DNA of 64,000 bases from Mycteria americana (Eukaryota; Chordata; Aves; Ciconiiformes; Ciconiidae): assembly GCF_035582795.1 (NCBI RefSeq), contig NC_134365.1, positions 136,241,077 through 136,305,076 of the forward strand, read 5' to 3'. Within the stretch, counting starts at the first letter, position 1; each line of letters begins with the position of its first letter. Under the pieces are notes generated by a model. It was not told the DNA's origin, made no database searches, and was given only the letters and a program-made list of their open reading frames with translations. Positions 47,822 through 62,486 of this stretch are shown here, in pieces. Position numbers and translations under genes: made by a program.

Positions 47822-49122
47822 CTGAAAGACACGGTGAAAAACACTTGACCTTCTGCTCTCCATCTTACCAGAGTTCCTGTAACAAAACTGTCATCCTAAA
47901 CTGAACATCTGGAACTTCACAAGACTTCTTCACTTTTAATTTGTATTCATTTGGAATATTTCATTCCAAGCCATGACCACACACCTGAGAAAATGTCTTC
48001 TCATTATGATTCAATCTATTAGCTACCCAAAAAGATGGAATCTTTTCTACATCAGAAAAAAAAATTGTTCCCATCAATTATTTTAACTTTGTTTCCTATG
48101 AAAATGGAGGCATAGACAATTGCATTAGCTGTCCATCTGTCACTACTCCTGCTATTAGCTTTAGAACCTCAGCCGCATCTTATGAGGCACAGATACCAGA
48201 AATACAAAGTTCCTAAAAATTTTGTGAACATCAGTTAGGGAGTAGAGTGGAGTACTCATCTGTACTGAAATACGGGCTGGCAGAACTCAGCAGTTAGATA
48301 TGTTGTTTGCCGGCAGCTGGGTGATAAGCTGCTCAAGTCCCTCACAGCTTCTTTAACTGGTAAGCAGGTTGAAGGAAAAGGGAGACATGGGGTTATTGAA
48401 ATGGCTAGCAAGAGCCTGGGGAAGCCTGAGCACGCAAAGCGGTATGAAACCAGCCTCATTAAATTCCACAGCTCACAGAGCAACTTGCTTCTTCAAACAG
48501 TGCAGCTGCAACGAGCCCTCTTCTTCAGTTTTCAATGTTGTAATGGCAACAGAGCATGGCACTGAAGCTCCCTCCCAAACCCTGCCCCCCAAGCTGGTTT
48601 TAGAACTGGAGAAAATAAAGTTGCATTAGTGCAGTGCTATGCTCCAATAATGTAGCCTGCTTAAACTGCAGTCTGCGCCAGCTGAGGCACAGCTGCACTG
48701 TAACGTGGTCACGATGCTCTGGTGACCCCACCAAGTATCAAACTGTGTCAAGTAGCAGCACGCCCTCAGGATGCACCACCATTCCTTGCAGACGTAACTT
48801 GAGGGCTTTTCTACAGCGCTGCATAGCTACCACGGACATGCACTGAAATGTTGCTTGCCTCTAATACAAAAACATAACCAATATTTTGAAGGGCTCAAAG
48901 ACTGACACAGGGACATTTAGTCTCTTTTCTTTTCCTTGCTATTCATGTCTAGATTTTCAAAGACTTATGCAGGACTGCAGGCACATGATTTTTCACATTC
49001 AATGAGCGGGGAATGGGGAGGTTGAGAAATAATGTCAAATGCAATTTTTCTATTCACCAGAGAAAAAGCTGTCAAGATACCTCAGTGATGTTAAAATACA
49101 GGGAATTGATAATGCCACTTAC
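47822..49122 (-). other. CDKL5: CDKL5 intron before the terminal exon
   Basis: A 1,301-bp phase 0 intron, GTAAGT to TTTCAG on the minus strand. No repeat or other gene was recognised. Confidence 0.9.
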
Positions 49123-49242
49123 ATGAGGCTGGATTTCTGTCATCTTCTCAGGATGCCAATCCTTCTGCCTGCTGCTCTGGTGATTAGAAGAATGAATGGC
49201 TTTCTGTAATGCCAAGAGATCCTGACCATCACTGCTAGGCAT
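49123..49242 (-). CDS. CDKL5: CDKL5 exon (penultimate)
   Basis: A 120-nt exon between TGTTGCAG and GTAAGT, phase 0 on both sides. It encodes 40 residues starting MPSSDGQDLLALQKAIHSS and ending EKMTEIQPH. Human has [20 protein letters not shown] and KISDLQTQ at the same place with the same length, so about half the residues match and the LQK-IHS core is kept. It belongs to the disordered C-terminal tail. Being a multiple of three, it could be skipped without a frame shift. Confidence 0.95.
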
Positions 49243-52200
49243 CTGCAACAAAATATTAGGTACTGGTTTCCTAATATATTCTTAAGAATAGCTGTAAATA
49301 ATTTCCCCCAGTTAATTACAGAACACAAGTGAAGCCCATTACTGCAGCAGAATTGCAATGACCTTTCAATATTTTTCCCCATAGTAAGAGCAAGTGGCTG
49401 TGGATATCATGCAGATTTGCTATATATACCCTTAGCCCTTAAAGCATTCGCATGCTGTTAGTGTTATTTGCTGTAAGAGAGAGCAGTTAAACAAGGCTGC
49501 AAAAAATGAAAAAAATTAAAAAAATTGTTGAGCCTCATCTTCATTTAAAAAGCATTCCATACTGCAGTTAAGACCATGGATCAGTTCTATAAATTTGTTC
49601 CTGAGTGAAGCAGACCAAAATTTCTCTAAACTGATGTCTGGGTGATTTTGCTGTCACAAACCCAAGAGCTTTTCCTTTCCCCATCTTCCTCCACAAATAC
49701 CCCAAACTAAAGCAAAAATTAAGGAACTCCCCACCGCCCCCTTCCCAAGCAAGCTAAAAATCCAACAAAATTTATGGCAGAAGGATAATTTAAAACTTAT
49801 ATGTAGTGTTTTATCTCATTTCAAGAATTCTAAGCAAAAAAAGGACAGTTAAAATTTAACCTATTTTTAATGGCTGTCTTTTATCATGAACAATCAGGAC
49901 AAACAAAAATACAGCAGAGGCATGAGCTAAAATTTAGTTCTCAGATAATCTGTTGTTAATATTTGATTGATTAAATATATAAAGCAGCAGCTTGCATAAA
50001 AAAATGTATTTCCAATATAGCTATAAAACAAAGCAGGTTAATTTTTTTCCTGATTGAAACAGAATGAGACAGTTTAATTTTAAACATATATGATTTCACA
50101 ACTATTTTCTTCCTTTAGTCTTAGTCCCAGGGCTCATTCTCTCTGGAGCTGTGTGTGTTACATTTTCAGTATATCAAATACTAAAAAAAATTTTTTTAGG
50201 CACAATCTATTTCAACAGAACTGCCAATTTTACTTAAATTTATCGAACTGGCCCAAGATACTTAACTGGCATGAAGAGAAAGTGATCCCATGAAAATAAA
50301 ACACATGCTGCTGTAGTCAGTAAAACAAGTTTACTGGAGCATTTTACAGTGCTACTGTACTTAAAAATTAATACCATGGGTAGAGTGACTACAGGAAGCT
50401 TTTTCAAAGAAGAACTATGCTTTAAATTATTCTTTGAATTAAAAAGAGGAAAGAGGGATTTCTTGATGCTTGGATTCTCCCCGTTGGTTGAGTCTGTCTG
50501 CAATATAAGATACAAAAACTAAATGCATAGTATTTCAATTCAAGAGATCTGTCCTTACTATATTAATTCTTTTCCTTTTTTTTAAAATTCCAACAATATA
50601 TGGTATCAATCCTATAACTTGCTTTGGGAAAATACAATAGTGATTGAACGAAAAAAGCATATGGAACAAATTCATGGAACTCAATGCATATAAAGCATGT
50701 AAAAAGAGATCAGTACACCTATTCTTATAACTATGTTAATTAGGAATGCAGAGTCCGTTTCAAAGCTGTTTGGAAACAACTGGTAGGTCTTGTTGACTTT
50801 ACTGAACTTTGGATCAAATCCTGTAATTCTGGCAATCATTTGTTACTTATGATAATGACCTAAAGCAGTATGACATTTCTTATTTTTATATAAATAAAAG
50901 ATACACTAGCAATAATAGCGATAGGTTTTAGAATGAGCAGTTGATAGTTACCTCTAGAAGAAATAAAAGTATTCTATTTTTAACTTGTAAAAAGAGCTAG
51001 GGCTCCAAGATGAATTATTTCAGTTCTGACAAAAATATGCCGTCAATAACTTCATGTGTAACTGCAAGGGCACTGGCTGTTTTATTTTAATTTCTGTGAC
51101 ACAATCAAAGAGCATACCAATGGATGCATAAACAACAAACAGAACTATCAAGTATTAAAATTATGAATGGGACTATTTCTCCTCTGCTCAGGTACAAACA
51201 CACACAGGACCCATATGCTGTGTCTAGCATATTTCTGCCCACCAAAAGAAAACTTTATAATACAATATAATGATTATATGACTAAAGAGAACGATGGGTG
51301 CACTACCAAAAGTGAGAGGTTTCAAACAGCTTTCTCATCTAGATTCCATCCAAGTTAATGAAAGACGCTAATTAGCATAGCTTGTTCAGGAACTTTATGG
51401 TCAGAAAAATTTCCTGTTTAAAGTTCAGTAAATCAAAAAGGAATCAAAGCATCACTAGGAGAAATGCTCACCTGCAACTGGTTTTGCCAAAGCAGGTAAC
51501 TTCTTCAGACCCATAGCTTGCAATATGTGCCAAAATCTGCAAAACTCGGGCTCCTCTGAAGATAGTGCCTATTGACACAGTGCACAACCCTCATGGATAT
51601 CCAATTGTTTGGTGGCAGATGACAGAAATAACTGTGACTCTAGCAATCCTCAAAACCTATTGGTACCTTACTATAAGACTCCAAACAAGATGAAAAGGAC
51701 AATGGGTAAGAACAGCTCTGCAAAAACAATATTGCAAAGAATTCCCGTAGCAGGCAGTAATGATTATTATCCCATGAGGAACGGGACATGGAGAACTCTA
51801 GAGAGAATGATTAATGGGAACACCTCTGCAGGACGAAGTGTCAGGAATTGGAATCAGGTCTGGGCTATTAGAGGGTTTGAGAATGACATTTATTAAGAAG
51901 ATGTCTTCAACCCAATTTCAAGTATCTTTTATGACTCTTATGATCATCACCAGCAAAATGAGACTTGTCAAAGGATATCAGAAGTAAATAGTAGCTAGTG
52001 GATGTGATATTATCACTCTCTTAACAAACTCAAATTCTATGATATGCTTCTCAGCATTGTGACAGTTCTGCGGTCTAGTTTGTTATTTGCTGCAGAAAGT
52101 CTGTGTCAGAGTAAATAAGTGGAATTACATACTTCTAGGACTCCATAAGACTTATAAGACTCAGAAAAAAACTTGGGTAGTCACAAGCTATATGTTAGAT

Positions 52201-54222
52201 TTTTAATAAGAATTCATAGAAAACAGTATTCATGTAGCTGAAGAGCTAATATTACAGTGCTGTTAACAGCTTTCACTACTGAAGTCAAACTTGGTGCTGA
52301 ACTGAAGGTAATAATTTTTGCTTCTGCTCGAAGATCCCAATGAACATCTCAATGTTTGCTAGGTAGATGTCCTCAACTAACAGACAAAGAAGAACAAAAA
52401 CCAGTGTCTGAACCAGACACTTGTACACACATTGACGGGAACAGTCTGTCCCCAGATACTGGCCTGTTAAGCAGCTGTAAGTAGAAATGAAAAGACGTTT
52501 CCCAGTCTCTGGTTGGGTCCAAAAATCAAGTTGATGTCAGCAAGTTTCTAGCTCGCTGAAGAATTTTATCACTGTCTTATTTCACTAATGTATTCATCTT
52601 CCTGTGAGATACTAGCTCGAACTAGCCAACGTAATTTTCCCTTATGCAAACCTCTCCCTCTCCCCCTCTATCCCTCTTCTTAAGAGCGTGAAGAAACAGG
52701 AGTAAGGATTATGTATAAATCTGTCCTGTCTTGTAATCAATGATGTCTTTGGTAGCTATAGATCAAAGTACTTGTGATTTAGATGTTTTGGAAAGTGCCG
52801 CATTTTGAGATGCGACACAATCCAGTCTGTATTTCCTTCACACAGTTTAATCTGGAAGTAGTTGATACACCATCTATCAGCTGGGCTTTTAAAGTGTTCC
52901 TTGCCACCCACGTCTGAATGGCTGGAATCAGAGTAGACTAGAACAGTGCAAATTTGACCTTTTTTTTTTTTTGGAAAATGCATCACCGGAACCAACGGCC
53001 TTAGGTGTGCTATCCTTGCACGGACATTTTGATTTCAAATAATCCCAGAGTTATAATCTAGGTATTTTGTTCAGTTGTGTAATGCAAATGATCATATTTG
53101 AACCAGGTACAGGTTATCAGGATGAACAAGTTCAGAAGGAGAGGCAGATGCCACTGCTCTAAAACCTGCCCAGCAGGAAGTAAAGGTGCATTTTTGAGTG
53201 CTAGTTAACACACACACGTTCCATACAGTTCAAAGAAACTACAAAAAAAAAAAAAAAGGGCAGCCTGATAATCACTCCTCTCTCCCAGTTTTCAACAGAT
53301 CAGACCTCCACCAATACCCAGAATCATGTCACCTCACTATGTGACAGTAGATATTTTGATTTAGTTACTCCTCTTCACCAGGAGTGAGCATGATTTACTC
53401 CATTCTGAGAACCTTCAAAACTGCAGTTACGCTTACAGAAACATTGCAACTTTATGTAAATGAAATTGTAAATATTTTACTGTTTCCAGAACTGTCATTC
53501 GAGAGTGAGATGAGATGACGTTTAGGTTACTTGAGTTCTTAGGGAGATTTTCATTATAAAACTTTGTGAAATGTTAATATACCACTGCTCTTTGATAAAA
53601 GAAAGTCCTTTCTCCCTCCCAAAAACTAGATGAAAATGTAAAAATGTAGAAAAGACACCAAAGGCTTATACTGAATAATAAAAGCCACAATCCATTCCCC
53701 CAGTAAAACATAAAACGTTAAGAATGGTTAAGACACATCATCCTTATTCCCGCCATGAGGTGCAGCAAGAAGACGGAGGCTGTTATGCCATGAAAAAGAC
53801 TGGAAAGGATTCTCATTTGTAACAGTTTGATCTCCTCCTAATGGGTGTCTGAAATTATTCAAGCTCTGAGGACACACAATAATGCATTTGCTATTCTTGG
53901 AATGGTATCACCATATCCTGCAAAAGAATTTGCTGCAACATCAGCTTAAAACTTGCATCAAAACTGGCTCTCAAAGGGTCTGAATGAAAACAAAGATGCA
54001 CAGGACTAGTAGGTGAAGAAATACTTGAAAAGGTAGATAAATAAACCCTGAACAGGGAAAGAATTTGACTTTCATACAGTGAAGAGAGAAAATAAAAGAA
54101 CAAATAGATACATGCAGGCATGACCACAAATAATACAAAGGTACTGTACTAATCTAGCGTATTAAAATGGTATAATTCAAAACTAATAAACATATTTTCT
54201 TTTAGAAATACCGTATACTTAC
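49243..54222 (-). other. CDKL5: CDKL5 intron
   Basis: A 4,980-bp phase 0 intron, A/T-rich. It contains homopolymer runs (T tract near 52960, A tract near 53241). A 95-codon open frame on the opposite strand (51609-51896) has no recognised domain. No CR1 copy was seen. Confidence 0.85.
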
Positions 54223-54325
54223 GGTTTGAGATTTCTTCTTTTTCTTTTTTATTGCCCTGAAAAAACCTTGCTTTTCTTTCTCCTTGAGCTGTTCTGAGTG
54301 ACTGTTAAGGTTTTCAGGACTTTTC
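54223..54325 (-). CDS. CDKL5: CDKL5 exon with poly-lysine nuclear signal
   Basis: A 103-nt exon between CATGTTTAG and GTAAGT. Its first base completes a Trp codon begun in the previous exon; then it encodes [20 protein letters not shown] followed by [14 protein letters not shown]. Human has [19 protein letters not shown] and [14 protein letters not shown], so this is among the best conserved parts of the tail. The six-lysine run corresponds to the C-terminal nuclear localisation signal described in human. The exon length is not a multiple of three, so skipping it would break the frame. Confidence 0.97.
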
Positions 54326-57300
54326 CTAAACATGAAATAAGGTATTGTAAGAGAGATTTTATTTTGATATTATGTAAATTCTGTGTAATAATAGATCTTA
54401 TGCCAAAGAATGCAAATTATTGATTAAAGCAAAAGGTTCTTCATGTTTTAGCATTCATTGGTTCAAGGGTTACTATGCAAATACCAGATAAATAGTCTTA
54501 TTAAATGGGATAAGAGGAACACAGTGTTAGGGTAGAATGTTTAGCTCAAACCAGTGAATAGTGATTTAGGGAAAAGGAAAGCATGCATGTCTTTTTTTTT
54601 TTTTTTTAAGCCAGAATTTTATATTCAAACCAAAATATCACACACAAGATCTTTTAGAAAAACGAAAATCGTATCTGAGAGAACATACAAATGGTGATGA
54701 GGTATAAAAGCACAGGTCCAGTTTATCCACTGCTTGCTGGAGAGCCAAGAGTTGCAAAGTTCACCAGAGAGAACCAATTTCAGTCGAACTGCCTGACCTT
54801 TGCTGACATGGTTCCAAATTTACCACCGGGCAAGCTGGGGATCTACTGTTGTCCATTTCAACTTAAAAACTTCAGTTAGTTTGTTATGCGTGGGTGAGAC
54901 AGTGCTGGCAAAAGAAGATGACTTGAAAGTGGAACAGGTGACTTGCCTCAAGATTGAATTTCCACCTTTTAACTTGTCTACACAGCTGAATTAACTACAG
55001 CTGATAAACAGCATGATACTTTAAGTATACACAGTAAACTATGTATGTAAAGTACTGATACGGGGTAAAAAGGTAGTTTACATAGGACATTGGTGAGACA
55101 TAACTGAATGCAGTTCTAGTGCCCTTTAAAATAGTTTGAAAATTGGAAATGGTGCAGGAAACTGCCACGGAAATAATTCTGGAGGTAGAAAGAATGGCCT
55201 ACATGAAGAGTCAGAGATTTCAATCTTTTCGGTATGTTAAAAAACACAGCCAAACGAGCTCCAACATTTAGTTTCCTTGATTGTGGCGCACAAGTACTTA
55301 TCCAGAAAGAAATTACAGAGTACTAGAAGGATCTTTAAAGTAAAGGGCAAAGCCATAACAAGTAGGCGGACGATGAAGCCAGGGAAGTCATATTAGAAAT
55401 AAGGCACTGATTTTAACAATGAGAATCATTAACCGCCAGAACAAACTCCTTAGTGAAAGAAGTGGATTTCCCATCTTTGACATTTCAAATCATGACTGCG
55501 TGCTCTTCTGGGAGATACACATTAGTCAGGTATGCTACTGGGCCTGGACCCTGGAGAACGGATGACATTTAATGGCAACTAACATACAGAAAATCATACT
55601 GGGTGGTTTAATAGTCCTTTCTCAGTCTTAAGTTGTACGAAAGCAAAAATGAAATTATTCCATTGTCTTGATGAAAAACCTAAAGGAAAGCCACAGTTCT
55701 AAGGGCTCTGGATGACAAACTGGAGCAGCTTTTCTTGGAGTAACTGTAATGTAGCAACACTTAGCTGTCTGCTATAGTTATCTTTGGCTTCTAATTCTGG
55801 CTTAAATTGCTACGCTATCAGCTGGTGATTCAGCTGCTACTACATGCCAAGCTGACTTTTTTTTTCCCCCAAGCAAATGTGAAACACATAATTGGGGTAG
55901 GAATCACTGGAGTCATCCTCCTTATGGATGAGTATTTTCACTCTGATAGGTGGTTTCATCAATTCCTCAATTTCTACAAAAAACCACCTCAAGCTTGAAA
56001 TGCTACCTAGTTCTAAATAGAAATGCATGCAGTGTTTAAATGCTGTAATGAAGTGCAATTGTTGAGTAAGAGAATGGGCTTAGAAGAAAGATTTATAGGC
56101 AGAGAGGATGGTGGAAGTTTTCCTAATTTGGATTTTTGGAACTTACATCTATACCAGGAAACACATTCAGGTGCACAACAACATATATTGAAGGTGAAAA
56201 TTACAATGCTACAGGAAAAATCTCTAATTTAATATAATTATTATAACACATATTTTAATACACTGGATTGCTCAGGATTCCTGTTTCTGTCACGTCCCTG
56301 TATTTGGTACCACTGTGTAACCGTAGTAAGGCAGTCTCGTATTAGTCACTTAAAGCACCAAAGAGAAGGCCTGAAAGTAAAGACTACTGACAGCTTTACA
56401 GATTCGGTGAACTCACGAGACTGACTTAACACAGGCAAAATACCTACCAAATTATTTACTAAAGGATTTTTACTTAATTTGTTAGAAAAGTTGGAGGAAA
56501 GCATGCACCCCAAGTATGCTGCTTGTACTCTGAAAATACGTGAATGGGGCTGAGAATCTTCCAAGCCTTTCCCCAAAGGAGCTACTGTGCATCCACATCT
56601 GCAAACATACGCCAAACCACAGCCCCAGTACAAACTACCAACCCAGCGACTACGTTGCCTGCTGAGGAACCAGTGTCAGATCATAAGGAAGTCCCCAAGT
56701 GGTTACTCTAAATTGTCCTTTAAAATTTTTCAATGTCTGGCTATAGCTTTTCTGTTCCGAAGTCTATTCCAAAATGGTGACGCTGTATTTTTAAAGGTGA
56801 ACTTAATCTTCAGGATAAAGCTTGGGACAGTTTTTGCCAGACTTTTAGACAGAGATTCACTCATGTGTAAATGCTTTTCTTTGGCCCAGTGAACCTGGAC
56901 AAGAAAACTGCTCCCTACAGCAGATGAGCAGAGAGGAGAGAAGTGAAATTCTGCACCATCATTTCCTCTCTATGACTATCGTGACCAGACAAAGAGAATA
57001 AATAAGGGGCTGAGAACTGTGCTCATTTTCAATTGCTGCTTACCCAAAAGCCAGTGGTTTTACACTGACTGGTTTATGTCATTAACTCCTGTGACTCATA
57101 TTGCAGTACAGTTGTCTGAAAAAGCACTGACCTTGACAAGCAACTGCTTCAAAACACATGCTCATTATGTGAAGAGAGTGAACATATATAGCATTATAGC
57201 AGGAAGTTTCAACACCAGGATTTTGTACTAAGTAAAAATAGAGCAGAACATTTTGATCAATGAGATGAAACACTGGGATATTTTAGGCATCCCAAAAGAT

Positions 57301-60300
57301 GATTTTCAGACAATGGACAGTACAGGAAAAAATTAGGATTGTCAGAAAAAATCTGTATGGTAGAGCCACTCAACACTAAACTCTTACAATATAACTGCAA
57401 GTATCTTGGTATTTTGCATAAAGCTTCAGCTCTGGAAAGCAAACAGTTACACCAGAATCTGTTACGCAGTGTTTCTTTTACTAGCAAGTAAGACTAGCCC
57501 TAGAGAAGAGCCCCCACTCACAGAGCTTGCTCTCAAGCAGAAACCAAAGGCAAAATGTGCTGTTCTTCATTATTTTATCTTTGTGAGCCTTTTGCGTGCT
57601 TAGGACATATAACGTAGATCACATTGGTTATTCTGGTCTGAGACATTTGGAAAAGGCACAGGTATAAACAGAAATTCTGTGATTATCACTAGCATTTATT
57701 GACCCTGGGCAGGAAAGGTATCCAACTTCATGCAGGTACAATGAGGTGTAGCAGCAAACATGCATGGGGCAAGCAAGCTGATGTGCTTTAATATTAACTA
57801 AAAAGAATAAATATGAAGCATGCTGCATTCATGCTGCCGTAGATAGGTTTGTATTGCAGACAGCTCTTTTTGGGAGGCAATTCCTCATGCTTGTTTCAGT
57901 TATTCTTCAGCAACCCTAATTTCAGCAGGCGGCCTGGCTTGGAAATCCTCTTTAACTGCCAGTGTACTACTCCCTTTACTGAACCGCTCACAATTACACG
58001 AGTAAGGACTTTGGTCTAATGGAGGAGTTACAGAAATGTCTGAAGTTTTCTTCGGAACATAAATGAACAACACTAATTCTCCAAGTTAGCTGTTGGTTTT
58101 GCTTAAGGAGTTACCATAAATGAAGGCAAGAAAAATGTCAGAAACTAGTGAAGCACCTCAAACAGATGGTTTACTTAAGGTAAGAATCTCAATCCCACAA
58201 GCTAAAGCCCATAGTAAAACTTCTTGGTCTAAAAGCCTGGCATTGAAAGTTTAAAAATCAGAGATCAAATCTGAACTTTGCTTGGAGCTGCAAATATTTT
58301 TTTTTCATGTGGAAAAGGAGGATTTATTAAGCAGAATAAACCCCAGATCTACTGTCTTATATACAGAATACCACCCAGAAGCCACTAAAGCCACTAGATC
58401 ACCCGAGGTTATGGCATCACTAAAAAAGGTATACATATCTGTGTATATATACATACACCACCACCCCCCTCCCCTGGTATCATTCAACATTAGTAACCAT
58501 AAACATTTGGAAGTGGTTGGTTTTGTAAACTTATAAAGCATATAATTCAGTAGGCTTATTTTTTGGACAGACTATTGATGACTACAAATTCTGGAAAGCT
58601 TCCTTGCAAATAACATTAGACTGCATCATCTAATTTTTAGTACAAAACAAAAACACTGATGACTGGGGAAGGGTCAGGGAAGAGGCACTGGTTACTAGAA
58701 GAGACTGGTAGGGAAGCTCAGCTGTTGCCAAACAGATTAATAAAGCAAACATATTGGATGACAACGCATATGCAAAAGTCTTGTGCAGGAAATGTCAGAG
58801 GGAAAGCTTTACCGTTAAGAAGGTGAACATCTTCAAGCTATGCAGAGCAGATTCCTAAAGCCTCAACCAGTGTAACACACACGCACATGATTTTTAAGCT
58901 TGCAAGTTACAAATTTGTAATTTCCTGATATTTTTTACAAATTCAAGAATTCTGTAAATGAACTGGAAAGTATTTAGAATGCAGCCACAGTTGTACTGCA
59001 GACACAGCTGAACAAGCTTTAAACTAGTTTGCTCAGATATTGGTAACCTAGTTTCAGGAACATAAAGTGTGACTACATTGTTACACTGATACAGCAATAT
59101 TATAGCCAGTCATGTCATGTTTACAAAATACTGTATTCTTTTGGAGTCTTGAAAATTAATGGTAGATAGATACTGTAAGCCTTTGACACTCCTAAGAGTA
59201 GGATGTTCTTTTTTTTTTTTGTTCTTTTCTTGAATGACAGTTTGTGTGTGTTTATATATATTATATACATATAAAATTAATAATAAATATTATATACATT
59301 TCCCCTTTTTATTATTTTTACAGGAAGGTATGACATATGCTAGAGAAGATACGACAAGCTGTTTGTCATAGAATGAATACATTTAAATGGACATAAAAGG
59401 TCTAAACAACAAAGCTTTCCAGAAGCTCCCAGACATCTTGTAAGCAATGACTGCAAACACTTCCAATATGATGTGAGATAAAGTACTACATGTTGGGAGT
59501 TTACTCCAAAGAGATATTTAGAACTATAACAACGGTAAAGATAACTCAGGCCAACATTTTGGCACACTGGCAGAACAAGGTTAAGCATCTTGCCTATACC
59601 TACTGACTTTGCCCAGCTCAAGACAAAGCTCGTACAAGTGAAAGAGAAGAAAACATCTACTCTTGTATCAAAAACGAAAAATTGAGGAAGTTCGAGGTCA
59701 TTTACAGGAAATTAAACTCTGGCAAAGAAAAGATTTTCTAGAAGGATGAAAATTTTCCCTTTTTCCAAATCAAGTTGTCTGAAGTTCAGAAATTATCTAG
59801 TAATTTAAGAGTAAAACCTGATGACAAAAGTCGAGTTTATAACACCTTTATTTTAAAGAGGCAGGACAGTGGGAACAGAGTGAAGAAATGCACACAAAGA
59901 CAAGGGAACATCTGTGATAATTCAGTCTAGCAAACATTCACAAAATCTTTGACAGAAGAAAGGCAACACAGAGCAATAGTATGAGAGAAGCAATATTTTA
60001 CAGTAGTGGCAAGTCCATGTGGAATACATGTCACTCATAATTTGAGATGAATTGTCATGTACCAGTTACGTATGTCAGTCAAACATCAAATATTTACTTC
60101 ATCATAAAATTGATGTAAGCAGAATCACATTCCATTAGAGTTTTCAACATTTTCATAAGTGTTTACACAACTTCTGTACAGAAAATTAAGTAGAGGAACA
60201 TAGACTCTACATCACTCAGGAATCTGATTAAGCTGCATTTATGGCACAGAACAATTTTGCAACAACATTAGACCATTGCCAGGACAACTTGCACAGAGTT

Positions 60301-62362
60301 AACATGTAGAGCTGGGCAGGAAACATTTCAGGAAAATAGGGAGTAGGAAAAGCAAAGAGAAAGAGAAACGCATGCCAAAATATCAGTAACTTGGTGTTGC
60401 AGGCACTGCCATTCTTCCCATTTCACAAGAAGAAATGCTTATTCTTCTGTGGGTTCTTCTCTCAAAGGAGCTGTTCCACTTTGTGAAAATATTTGAGTAC
60501 ATTAATTGGAGCAAGGACTTAAATCTAACTGTCTCAAAAGTTAATGAAGGGCTTTATTCGCTACGCCATACTCAGCACCTCTGTCGTCCTTTCGCTATTT
60601 CAACAAGATGAAACAGCTTCAAGAGAATATATTGAGGGAAACAGAGAATGTGCTCCAGAATAACCTCTACCTTCTGGTTCAGGGCGTTCACTTGTTAGAT
60701 CCAAGATCTTGGTTCAAGCCTCTGGTTTAAATAATGAAGAACAAGGGCCCTGAACTCGAGTTCCTCACATACCAAAAATAATGCTGACCCCAGAATATTT
60801 GTTATTTTGAGTGTATCTCTGGTTTTGACTGGCAATTCCATCCTGGAGCTGAAGAATCTTCCCAATAAAAGGTTAGAGGATATCAGTCTGTTCCTTTGAA
60901 AAGTTTTGGTTTCGATAATTTGGCATTGTAAGCAAAAAAATACTTTGTCAAAAAATTCCCAACCAGCTCTAATAACATATGCTATTATTTCATTTCAGAG
61001 TTAAAATAACATTACATGTTTCTTTGCAGTGACCACATAATAAAAGGTAATATATTGCCGAATTATATATAAAGCAAAACAAGACTCCAGTTGGCATATG
61101 TCATATGCAAGATAGAAAGATTCAGATATGAAGGACCACAAAACATGTAAAAGGGTTCAACAGTAGGAATAAATACCTTCTTTAGCCACATAAGTCACAA
61201 CATAAGTACCACCTTTTTACATAAATGACCGGATTCCTCAGCTAACTTCCACAAAATGGATGTAGGTGGAGCTACGGAAGGACAGGAAGCAGATTCTAGT
61301 GAATCAGAGCAGGTGACAAGGGTTCTGGAGTAAACATCTTCTATTACTGGCACGGGTATATAATCTGAACACAAGCTGAAGTATCAGTTGTTTCCCTTTC
61401 CCACTCCCTCCACCCCCTTTCTTTTTTAAGCAGATAATTCACAGGTTGTTCATGTGAAAACACATTAAGTCAACAGACCACTGAAACAGTTCTTTAGATA
61501 GCATGATTTTATCGCACTTTCAGAGCACTGTGTTTCAGATAGTGGTACGAAGCTTAGTTGAACCGTGCGAATGCATACAGTCCATTCCTCCCACCAATCC
61601 TTTGAAGCTCCATTTGCTTATTTTTATTCAGTGTGCTTTATTGTGATTGAACAAAGTAGAAGATTAAGAGTATTTTAGAGCTGAAGAGCTCTCAGAGCAA
61701 CAAAATTAAGGTACTTCCCTTTAAGTCCTGCAAAGCTACGCATATGCTGTCATTCTCTTAGCATAATTATAGTTAATTGTTATATGTTATATAATGGAGC
61801 CATGTGATGCTTTTAATCTTTTCAAATCAATATACACCATTAAGATGTTGCTTAGTCCATTTTCCCATAGAACGTACTCATTTCCTTCTGTGGTGCGTAA
61901 GCAAAAAGAGCAGCAGTCCCCATTGTAGGGTGAATGTTATATTCTTCATTAATACAGTCCTATTTTATATATGGAAACATGCATTTTGATACTTTTTCCG
62001 TTTGTCTGACAATTCATGCTTCTGGAATCCACAGATGAAGCTACGGCCTTGCTATCCATACTATATGCATACAAGCACTTTGTATTATCTTTAACCGAAG
62101 ATTAATAGTGGAAAAAAATCAGGAAAGACTGGACAAAAGTATATAATCTTTAATGCATTCAGTGTGATGGTGTAATGAAGTATTTCTTATTGCTCAAAAG
62201 GGGACAGCAAACATGCAATGCTGTGTCAGTATAGACAGAGGAAGCAACTAAGCACATATAGACAGTTGCAAATTTTGAAAAAAACAGTTTTTTTTTCCCT
62301 CCTGTTAAAAATTTCTTTTTTTTCCTGCCATTCTCTACACATCTGTGTAAATAACAACTCAC
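54326..62362 (-). other. CDKL5: CDKL5 intron
   Basis: An 8,037-bp phase 2 intron, A/T-rich, with T tracts near 54592 and 59210 and AT-rich microsatellite DNA near 59255-59298. No interspersed repeat or nested gene was recognised; open frames are short. Confidence 0.85.
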
Positions 62363-62486
62363 CAGGTGTCAAAGGTGGTTTGTCTCTTTGAGTGGTTTGC
62401 CACCGTGCTGCTGTCTGCTGGTAACACAGAAGCTCTGTTTGACACATTGTTTTCTATGTATGTACTCTCTGGACGCGGAGATGGAA
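62363..62486 (-). CDS. CDKL5: CDKL5 exon
   Basis: A 124-nt exon between CTCTGTTCAG and GTGAGT. It starts with TT completing a Val codon and ends with TG of a split Trp codon. It encodes [20 protein letters not shown], then LPADSS, and ends [11 protein letters not shown]. Human has [20 protein letters not shown] and NHSKRQPAFDPW here, so both ends and the ENNVS core match. It is part of the serine-rich disordered tail. The previous exon (human GGVYHDPHSDDG) was not found between here and position 64000 and should lie beyond. Confidence 0.96.
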
